DNA from: Gallionellaceae bacterium UBA5126
GTDB lineage: Bacteria; Pseudomonadota; Gammaproteobacteria; Burkholderiales; Gallionellaceae
Direction of reading: 5' to 3'
Assembly: GCA_002414205.1 (NCBI GenBank)
Contig: DHYQ01000081.1
Coordinates: forward strand, 1-12,477
Length of the DNA stretch: 12,477 nt
Below the pieces are notes generated by a model. The model made no database searches. It was not told where the DNA came from and saw only the letters and a program-made list of their open reading frames with translations. This document shows, one piece after another, positions 6,712-12,477 of this stretch (its first letter is position 1; each line of letters starts with the position of its first letter). The position numbers were made by a program, and so were the translations under genes.

Positions 6712-8985
6712 ATGGATAGCGCGATAGCCGAAAGAAACGAAGAGCTGGAAACCTACTGGACGATGCTGGGAACCAAGTTTTCCCAAGTTGAAGCCGTCTT
6801 TGAGGAGTGCATGAAGGAAGCCAAGGCCTGCTTGTCCCAAGCAGGTCTGGTGTCCTACATCGAAAACGCCCGCTTTATCGGCAAGATGGGGCGCGGTGCA
6901 GAGCCGTTGCTGGTTTATCTGGAAGAAGCACCGGCGGTCGCCTCTCTGGTCGGCGAACAGGCGTTGGTGGACTTGCGTGAATTCGCGCACTACATGTCCA
7001 CGCACACCAACTTCAAGGCCATCGTCCCCTTCCTGCAAAGCAGCGCGGCGGTGGCGCGGCGTTTGCCTAGCCGCGAGGTATTCTCCCGCTACATGGAGCT
7101 GATCCGCAGCATGATGGATAGAACATCCACCTCCGTGCATGGTCACCACACGACGTTCGCCAGCCCTGGGCTACCGTACCTGCTCAAGCAGGCACCCAAT
7201 CTGCTGGGCGCGCTGTCGCTGGAGGGCCTGCGCAACTGGATCGAATACGGCATCACCTATTACAACCACCACCCGGAACGGCAGGAAGAGTATTTCAGCC
7301 TGAAGTCCGCCGATGCCATCGCGGTGATGCAGCGCGAACGCCACGGCACCTTGCTGGTCGATAACGAGCGCAAGCTGGATACCTATTTACGCGCGCTGTG
7401 GGAAGACCACGATTACCTGATTCCGTATTCCGTGGCCTTCGACGACCTGCGCAAGCCCATGCCATATTTCACCGACGACGGCTTCCGTCTGCCGGATGTG
7501 TATGACGACCTCGCGGGTGTTCCCGGCATCGACCGCTACCGCGCAGCACTCGCCCACATGGCGGCGCACCGCCGCTGGTCGCAAAAGATGATCGTGGACA
7601 ACTGGAGTCCGTTCCAACGCGCCAGCGTGGAAATCTTCGAGGACTCGCGGGTAGATTATCTGGCCTGCCAGCGTTATCCCGGCCTGCGTAAACTGCTCTT
7701 GGCCTTACACCCGGTACCCAAGGAAGAAGACCTCAAGCTGGAAGAGCAAGGAATTTCCGTGTTCCGGCTGCGCTTGGCCCTGCTGTCGCGTGCCATTCTT
7801 GATCCCGATTTTCAGTACGAAAACGCCCATGTGCGCGAGTTCGTCGGTCGCTTCCACGAGCTGATGGCAACCGGTGAGACCACCAGCGCCCAGATGGCTT
7901 CGGTGGCGCTGTCCTTCATCGCCCGGACACGCGGGCAACGCGATCTGTCGGCAAAAATTTACTTCGACAACACCGAAGTGGGTTACCGCGACGACAATCG
8001 CCATCTGTGGATTTACATCGAGGAAAGCGATGAAGACGAGATGTTCGAGCATCTCGACAAGCGTCAAAATCAGAACGATGAGCTGAACGGTCTGCCGCCG
8101 CGCCATTATCCAGAGTGGGACTACAACGCCCAGAACTATCGCCCGGATTGGGTGAGCGTGTATGAGATGCTGCATCCGCGCGGCGATGCGTCGAAAATTG
8201 ACAACCTGCTGCTCAAGCACAGTAAGCTGGCCAAGCGCCTGAAAGCCATGCTGGAAATGCTCAAGCCGCAGAACAAAGTGCGCATTCGCTATCAGGAAGA
8301 AGGCTCGGAGCTGGATCTGGATGTGGCGATTCGCTCCCTGATCGACTTCAAGGGCGGCTCGGCTCCCGATCCGCGCATCAACATGTCGCACCGCACCGAT
8401 GGCCGCAACATTGCCGTCACCCTGCTGCTGGATTTGTCCCAGTCGCTCAGCGACAAGGCGGCGGGTTCCAATCAAACCATTCTGGAACTCAGCCAGGAAG
8501 CGGTGTCGCTGCTGGCCTGGTCTATCCAGCAAGTCGGCGATACCTTCGCCATCGGCGGCTTCCATTCCAACACCCGCCACGAAGTCCGCTACTACCACAT
8601 CAAGGGCGCGGGCGAGAGCTGGGGCGAGGAAGTGAAGGCCCGATTGGCCAAGATGGAAGCGGGCTACTCCACGCGCATGGGCGCGGCGATGCGCCATGCC
8701 GGGCACTATCTAAAAGCGCAGAAGGCGGACAAGAAACTGCTGCTGATTCTGACCGACGGCGAACCAGCGGACATCGACGTGCACGATCCGCAACTGCTCA
8801 TCCAGGACGCTCGCCAAGCGGTCAACGAACTGGATCGGGACGGCATCTACAGCTACTGCATCAACCTCGACCCCAAGGCGGACGAATACGTCAGCGACAT
8901 CTTCGGCAAACAATACGCCATCATCGACAAAGTCGAATCGTTGCCGGTGAAACTGCCGGAACTGTTTATCGCCCTGACGCGCTAA
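6712..8985 (+). CDS. cbbO: CbbO, von Willebrand factor A-domain adaptor of RuBisCO activase
   Basis: The 757-residue protein is the CbbO partner of CbbQ. The long N-terminal part (about 1-560) is mostly helical and rich in acidic stretches such as EESDEDEMFEHLD (417-429). The C-terminal VWA domain (about 565-757) has a complete MIDAS metal site: DLSQS (574-578, the DxSxS motif), Thr654 in GYSTRMG, and Asp682 in LILTDGEPAD. In characterised CbbO proteins the MIDAS contacts an acidic residue on RuBisCO while CbbQ hydrolyses ATP. Of two close ATG codons, 6712 is preferred, because AGGGG (6701-6705) is then 6 bases upstream, whereas 6706 would touch it. NorD is the closest relative, but length and context favour CbbO. 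A hairpin, GGGCAGG (8995-9001) with CCTGCCC (9013-9019), follows the stop. Confidence 0.95.
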   Translation: MDSAIAERNEELETYWTMLGTKFSQVEAVFEECMKEAKACLSQAGLVSYIENARFIGKMGRGAEPLLVYLEEAPAVASLVGEQALVDLREFAHYMSTHTNFKAIVPFLQSSAAVARRLPSREVFSRYMELIRSMMDRTSTSVHGHHTTFASPGLPYLLKQAPNLLGALSLEGLRNWIEYGITYYNHHPERQEEYFSLKSADAIAVMQRERHGTLLVDNERKLDTYLRALWEDHDYLIPYSVAFDDLRKPMPYFTDDGFRLPDVYDDLAGVPGIDRYRAALAHMAAHRRWSQKMIVDNWSPFQRASVEIFEDSRVDYLACQRYPGLRKLLLALHPVPKEEDLKLEEQGISVFRLRLALLSRAILDPDFQYENAHVREFVGRFHELMATGETTSAQMASVALSFIARTRGQRDLSAKIYFDNTEVGYRDDNRHLWIYIEESDEDEMFEHLDKRQNQNDELNGLPPRHYPEWDYNAQNYRPDWVSVYEMLHPRGDASKIDNLLLKHSKLAKRLKAMLEMLKPQNKVRIRYQEEGSELDLDVAIRSLIDFKGGSAPDPRINMSHRTDGRNIAVTLLLDLSQSLSDKAAGSNQTILELSQEAVSLLAWSIQQVGDTFAIGGFHSNTRHEVRYYHIKGAGESWGEEVKARLAKMEAGYSTRMGAAMRHAGHYLKAQKADKKLLLILTDGEPADIDVHDPQLLIQDARQAVNELDRDGIYSYCINLDPKADEYVSDIFGKQYAIIDKVESLPVKLPELFIALTR

Positions 8986-8994
8986 CACCACACC

Positions 8995-9027
8995 GGGCAG
9001 GTCGGCCTACGCCCTGCCCATTCTGTT
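8995..9027 (+). terminator. Possible terminator after cbbO
   Basis: GGGCAGG (8995-9001) and CCTGCCC (9013-9019) form a 7-bp GC stem with an 11-base loop, followed by ATTCTGTT. The T content is poor, so termination may be partial. It is the only terminator-like element before the REP pair. Confidence 0.45.
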
Positions 9028-9042
9028 TAATCACCACGCATC

Positions 9043-9100
9043 GTAGGAGCGGGCCTTGCCCGCGCCGCGCCTTATATTCGCGGGCAAGGCCCGCTCCTAC
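9043..9100. repeat. Inverted REP pair (REPIN) of the GTAG-headed Pseudomonas type
   Basis: Two perfect 22-base inverted arms (9043-9064 and 9079-9100) flank a 14-base AT-containing spacer. Each arm starts from the outside with GTAG and carries its own small hairpin: GCGGGC-CTT-GCCCGC on the left and GCGGGC-AAG-GCCCGC on the right. The pattern GTAGGAGCGGGC...GCCCGCG is the same as the REP sequences known from Pseudomonas genomes. A GTAG head plus imperfect hairpin marks elements spread by RAYT (REP-associated tyrosine transposase) proteins. No RAYT gene is in the window. The pair lies between cbbO and the monooxygenase gene and may also act as a transcription or decay barrier. Confidence 0.85.
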
Positions 9101-9150
9101 CCCGACATGCCGGGGACAAATTCCGTCATTCTCGCTATCATGCCGCCCCT

Positions 9151-10320
9151 ATGACATACGACCTTATCATCGTCGGCGGCGGGTTGGTCGGGGCCAGTCT
9201 GGCCGCCGCGTTACGACACAGTGGACTCAACCTGGCCTTGGTGGAGGCGCAGCCCGCCCCGACGCTGGACGTGCCCGGCTGGGATAGCCGGATTTACGCC
9301 TTTGACCCGGCCAGTCGGCGCTATTTGCAAGACATCGGCGCGTGGTCGCAGGTCGATATGACCCGCACCGCGCCGGTGGCGGAGATGCGGGTGTTTGGCG
9401 ACACGGGCGCGGAGTTGCTGTTCAGCGCCTACGAAATGGGCGTGCCGGAGTTGGCGGTGATTGCGGAAAACCGGCTGATTCAGCATGCGCTGTGGCAGAC
9501 CATCGCCGAGCAGGACAACCTGACCCTGTTTCATCCCGCCCGCTGTGCCAGTTTGCAATTCGGCGACGAGGCCGCCACGCTGACCTTGAGCGACGGGCGG
9601 GGGTTGTCCGGCAAGCTGGTGGTCGGCGCGGACGGGCGTGATTCCTGGGTACGCGCTCAGGCCGGTCTGAACGGCACGCCGCTGGATTATCAGCATCACG
9701 GCGTAGTGGCAAATTTCCGCTGCACCCGCCCGCACCGCAACATCGCCTGGCAATGGTTCCAGCCGGGGCGGATTCTGGCGCTGCTGCCGCTGCCGGACAA
9801 CCAGTTGTCCATGGTGTGGTCGGTGCCGCCAGACGAATCCGCCCGCTTGACCGCGCTGAGTGGCGACGAACTTTGCGCCGAAGTGGCCGCCGCCGCGCAA
9901 GGCACGCTGGGCGAACTCAGCCTAGTGACACCCGCCGTGGCCTTCCCGCTGCGCCTATTGGTATTGCCGCAAATCAGCGCGCCGCGTGTGGCGCTAATCG
10001 GCGATGCTGCGCACAACATGCACCCGCTGGCCGGGCAAGGCGTCAACACCGGCTTCCGCGATGCACGCCAACTGGCCAAAATCCTGCTGGAACGCGGCGG
10101 CCAAACCGATTGCGGCGACGCGCAACTGATGCGCCGCTACACCCGCCAGCGCAAGGAAGACATCTACTCCATGCAAGGCGCGACCTACGCCCTAAAAACC
10201 CTGTTCGGCAACGAGCAACCGCAACTCACCTGGCTGCGCAACAGCGGCATGCACGCCACCAACCAACTCGCCCCGCTGAAAAAACTGCTGATGGCGCATT
10301 TGGTGGACAAAAAGATTTAA
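9151..10320 (+). CDS. UbiH/UbiF/COQ6-family FAD-dependent monooxygenase (ubiquinone biosynthesis hydroxylase)
   Basis: The 389-residue protein is a class A flavoprotein hydroxylase. The N-terminal FAD dinucleotide motif is IIVGGGLVGASLAAALRHSG (6-25), the DG motif is VVGADGRDSWVR (157-168), and the second FAD motif is ALIGDAAHNMHPLAGQGVN (281-299), with GFRDA following. This last segment is characteristic of the UbiH/UbiI/UbiF/UbiM/COQ6 group, which adds oxygen-derived hydroxyls to the ubiquinone ring in the cytoplasm or at the membrane face. Which ring carbon is targeted cannot be told from sequence. No clear ribosome site precedes the ATG at 9151, and a -10-like TATCAT at 9136-9141 would leave a very short leader. 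The 65% GC I counted in 9781-9840 fits the host genome, unlike the next gene. Confidence 0.88.
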   Translation: MTYDLIIVGGGLVGASLAAALRHSGLNLALVEAQPAPTLDVPGWDSRIYAFDPASRRYLQDIGAWSQVDMTRTAPVAEMRVFGDTGAELLFSAYEMGVPELAVIAENRLIQHALWQTIAEQDNLTLFHPARCASLQFGDEAATLTLSDGRGLSGKLVVGADGRDSWVRAQAGLNGTPLDYQHHGVVANFRCTRPHRNIAWQWFQPGRILALLPLPDNQLSMVWSVPPDESARLTALSGDELCAEVAAAAQGTLGELSLVTPAVAFPLRLLVLPQISAPRVALIGDAAHNMHPLAGQGVNTGFRDARQLAKILLERGGQTDCGDAQLMRRYTRQRKEDIYSMQGATYALKTLFGNEQPQLTWLRNSGMHATNQLAPLKKLLMAHLVDKKI

Positions 10321-10339
10321 TCACCATGGAGACACATAA

Positions 10340-11680
10340 ATGAACATCGAGGAAAATGACATTGAGTGCATGACCAATGACCGTGAAGATGATGTAGATG
10401 GTCTCAATGAGGGTGAGCTAAATGCACCTATTAACCAAAAGGTAACCCTTGAAAAAGCTGACCGCAGCCTTTCTGAGTTTCATCGTTGGCACAGAAATGG
10501 ACGCATTGTTGTTGATCCTGAATGGCAGCGAAATTATGTTTGGGACAAAGCAAGAGCATCCAAACTAATTGAGTCTTTCTTATTGGATATACCGGTTCCC
10601 GTCGTCTATTTGGCAAAAACAGTTGACGGGAAGTATGAAGTCATTGATGGGCTGCAACGATTAACTTCCGTCTTTCACTACCTTGAAAATCAGTACCCAC
10701 TTCAACGCTTGGACATATTGAAAAACATCGAAGGCAAGAAATTTCAAGAGCTTCCTGAATCAGACCAGCGTAAGTTGGAAGATGCCGTACTTAGGTCTTT
10801 CGAATTGTCAAGTGGCGCTGGTGATATTCACTTTATTGTTTTTGAACGCCTCAATACCGGCGGCATCAAGCTAAACGATATGGAAATAAGAAACTGCCTG
10901 TATAGGGGGACATTGAACAACCTGATTAAAGACCTCTCTACAACTCCAGAATTCAAAAAATCCCTTAATCAGAAGGGGATTGAGAAGAGGATGCAAGATC
11001 GCGCATTAATACTGCGTTTTTTGGCGTTTTACGAAAGAACTCATCACAAGTGCCAATATGGTCTTAAAAAATTTTTAAACGAATTCTTGGATACTTATAA
11101 AAATGCCTCTCCTAGCAAAATCGAGGAATACCAAAAAATTTTTGAAAAGTGCATGAAAGCCTCGTTTACCGTCTTCGGCAACTCAGCATTCCGATTGAAA
11201 AGCGAGGTTACTAAGCCTAACTCCAAAAGCAGTGGTGAATGGGCAAGTCGTCCCAATGCGGCGATATTTCAAGTTATCTCAACCTCATTTGCAAATTATG
11301 ATCTGGGTCAAATCACTCGTGCCGCAGACGCTATCTACGAAGAGTACCTTGACCTCATCAATACCGATGAGCAATGGGTAGATCGTGTGAGAAGAGCAAC
11401 AGGCGAAAGCACCAGATTGCATTCCACTTTTAATACTTGGCAGAAGCGACTAGAGGGCGTACTCGCTGAACACACTCCAAATGATTCACAACGTACATTT
11501 TCGCGGCAACTTAAAAAAGAATTGTTCGATGCCAATCCAACTTGCAACTTGTGCGGACAGAAAATTTCCTTAATTGATGATGCTGTTTTGGATCACGATG
11601 TTCGGTATTGGATAGGTGGAAAAACAGTTCCCGACAATGCACAACTTACCCACCGACTTTGCAATCTAAAAAAAGGCTGA
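10340..11680 (+). CDS. DUF262 (GmrSD N-terminal-like) protein with C-terminal HNH nuclease domain
   Basis: The 446-residue protein joins two recognisable parts. Residues about 35-200 look like a DUF262/ParB-like NTPase domain: DPEWQRNYVWDKARASKLIESFL (59-81), the hallmark VIDGLQRLTS (101-110; family consensus I/VDGQQR), and FERLNTGGIKLNDMEIRNC (168-186). Residues about 400-446 form an HNH nuclease: CNLC (402-405), LDHD with His419, GGKTVPDNAQL, and HRLCNLKKG with His438, Cys441 and Asn442. DUF262-nuclease proteins include GmrSD, BrxU and SspE, which cut modified phage DNA or act in defence. The middle part, about 200-400, is not recognised. GGAGA lies 7 bases before the ATG, 19 bases after the monooxygenase stop. 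Base composition is strikingly AT-rich (I counted 16 GC of 60 in 11041-11100), pointing to horizontal acquisition. No methylase partner gene is in the window. Confidence 0.85.
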   Translation: MNIEENDIECMTNDREDDVDGLNEGELNAPINQKVTLEKADRSLSEFHRWHRNGRIVVDPEWQRNYVWDKARASKLIESFLLDIPVPVVYLAKTVDGKYEVIDGLQRLTSVFHYLENQYPLQRLDILKNIEGKKFQELPESDQRKLEDAVLRSFELSSGAGDIHFIVFERLNTGGIKLNDMEIRNCLYRGTLNNLIKDLSTTPEFKKSLNQKGIEKRMQDRALILRFLAFYERTHHKCQYGLKKFLNEFLDTYKNASPSKIEEYQKIFEKCMKASFTVFGNSAFRLKSEVTKPNSKSSGEWASRPNAAIFQVISTSFANYDLGQITRAADAIYEEYLDLINTDEQWVDRVRRATGESTRLHSTFNTWQKRLEGVLAEHTPNDSQRTFSRQLKKELFDANPTCNLCGQKISLIDDAVLDHDVRYWIGGKTVPDNAQLTHRLCNLKKG

Positions 11681-11715
11681 TGGCTGGTTTGCCCACATTT
11701 TTAAGGTTGAGCAAT

Positions 11716-12153
11716 ATGATGACAATTGATTACGAAACCGACATTGCCGCCTGGGCCAGTCAGCAAGCTAGGCTGATTCGGCAGCGGCGTTTTGATTTAC
11801 TGGATATTGAACATCTCGCGGAGGAGATTGAGGACGTGGGCAAGAGTGAACAACGCGAGCTGGCCAGCCGCATGGCCGTGTTGCTGGCACATTTGTTGAA
11901 ATGGCAATTCCAGCCAGAACGGCGCGGCAGCAGTTGGGAGCGCACCATCCGCGAGCAACGGCGAGCACTGGATTTGCACCTGAAACAGGTGCCCAGCCTG
12001 AAAAACAAACTGGCGGATGCCGACTGGCAAACCGTGCTGTGGGCGGATGCCGTGACGCTGGCTATCAAGGAAATGGGCGACGGCGATTTCCCGGAAAGCT
12101 GTCCTTGGTCAATGCACGACATCCTGTCGCCGGACTGGCTGCCTGCCGATTAG
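11716..12153 (+). CDS. DUF29 family protein
   Basis: The 145-residue protein resembles the DUF29 family, whose function is unknown. Family-like traits are the N-terminal YETDIAAWASQQARLIRQ, the acidic DIEHLAEEIEDVGKSEQREL helix, and MAVLLAHLLKWQFQPE followed by SSWERTIREQRRAL. It looks all-helical, soluble and without a signal peptide. I prefer ATG at 11716 (or 11719) because the family starts there and AAGG lies upstream. An in-frame ATG at 11680 overlaps the stop of the DUF262-HNH gene as TGATG and would give 157 residues, so translational coupling is possible. Base composition returns to the GC-rich host type, unlike the gene before it. DUF29 genes are often multicopy in cyanobacteria and proteobacteria. 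Confidence 0.82.
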   Translation: MMTIDYETDIAAWASQQARLIRQRRFDLLDIEHLAEEIEDVGKSEQRELASRMAVLLAHLLKWQFQPERRGSSWERTIREQRRALDLHLKQVPSLKNKLADADWQTVLWADAVTLAIKEMGDGDFPESCPWSMHDILSPDWLPAD

Positions 12154-12168
12154 TCGCCCTCAAATAAG

Positions 12169-12200
12169 AAAAGCCGCCCAAACAACTAAGCGGCTTTTTT
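12169..12200. terminator. Bidirectional intrinsic terminator between DUF29 gene and gatB
   Basis: AAAAGCCGC (12169-12177) and GCGGCTTTT (12190-12198) form a 9-bp stem with a 12-base loop. The plus strand continues to six T residues and the minus strand reads TTTTCTTATTT, so it can serve both convergent genes. Confidence 0.88.
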
Positions 12201-12210
12201 GTTGGTTGCT

Positions 12211-12477
12211 TTACCCCGCCAACTTGGCCTTCAGCACATCATTCAACTGCGCCGGATTCGCTTTGCCTTTGCTGGCTTTCATCGCCAAACCGACGAAGAA
12301 GCCGAACAGTTTGTCTTTGCCGCTGCGGTATTCGGCAACTTTTTCGGCGTTGGCGGCGAGGATTTCATCCACCAGCGCTTCAATCGCGCCGCTGTCCGAG
12401 ACTTGCTTCAGCCCCTTGGCTTCGATAATCGCATCCGCGTCGCCGCCTTCCGCCCACATGGCGCGGAACACTTCCTT
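12211..12477 (-). CDS. gatB: Aspartyl/glutamyl-tRNA amidotransferase subunit B, C-terminal part, 5' end outside window
   Basis: About 88 C-terminal residues of GatB are present, and the frame is open to the right edge; the GTG at 12471 is an internal valine codon (KEVFRAMW). GatB is the tRNA-binding and kinase subunit of GatCAB, which converts Glu-tRNA(Gln) or Asp-tRNA(Asn) to Gln-tRNA(Gln) or Asn-tRNA(Asn). The visible part is the GatB/YqeY tail domain with [17 protein letters not shown], then [20 protein letters not shown] and [15 protein letters not shown], which are typical. The usual gatA and gatC neighbours would lie further right. Stop TAA at 12211. Confidence 0.95.
   Translation of the reverse strand, partial: KEVFRAMWAEGGDADAIIEAKGLKQVSDSGAIEALVDEILAANAEKVAEYRSGKDKLFGFFVGLAMKASKGKANPAQLNDVLKAKLAG

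Noticed and set aside
5834-8706. Long minus-strand open frames opposite cbbQ (5834-6673) and cbbO (7705-8706)
   Set aside because: They are antisense shadows of GC-rich genes; the plus-strand products carry complete Walker and MIDAS motifs.
1-12477. CRISPR arrays, tRNA or rRNA genes, insertion sequences, integrases
   Set aside because: No regularly spaced repeats, cloverleaf sequence, rRNA-like segment or transposase motif was found on either strand by reading.

Overview
The window reads as a chromosomal segment of a GC-rich, chemolithoautotrophic proteobacterium. The ribosomal operon order rpsP-rimM-trmD-rplS, a cbbR gene divergent from a form II RuBisCO (cbbM) followed by cbbQ and cbbO, and a UbiH/COQ6-family hydroxylase together point to a sulfur- or iron-oxidising beta- or gammaproteobacterium. 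I cannot fix the genus from the sequence.

Layout. Positions 2-1015 (+) hold the 3' end of a flavin-dependent amine-oxidase-like gene and a complete prokaryotic S-adenosylmethionine decarboxylase gene, ending at a bidirectional terminator. Positions 1131-3044 (-) hold the operon rpsP-rimM-trmD-rplS, transcribed from a good sigma70-type promoter near 3089-3118. Positions 3142-8985 form the carbon-fixation block: cbbR (-), a 227-bp divergent control region, cbbM (+), a strong intrinsic terminator, then cbbQ and cbbO (+). CbbM fixes CO2. CbbQ (MoxR-like AAA+ ATPase) and CbbO (VWA/MIDAS protein) form the RuBisCO activase that removes inhibitory sugar phosphates. The control region holds an extended inverted repeat that probably is the CbbR operator, and the cbbM mRNA leader can fold into two hairpins. 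Long stem-loops also precede cbbQ and cbbO.

Positions 8986-9150 hold a pair of Pseudomonas-type REP sequences in inverted arrangement (a REPIN). Next come a UbiH-type FAD monooxygenase gene (+), an AT-rich DUF262-HNH nuclease gene (+) that looks horizontally acquired and may act in phage defence, and a small DUF29 gene (+). A bidirectional terminator separates these from the 3' end of gatB (-), which runs off the right edge.

No tRNA, rRNA, CRISPR array, transposase or integrase was seen, and no gap between genes exceeds about 230 bases. The carbon-fixation and ribosomal blocks are known systems. The parts most worth following up are the DUF262-HNH gene, the structured leaders of cbbM and cbbQ, and the REPIN.
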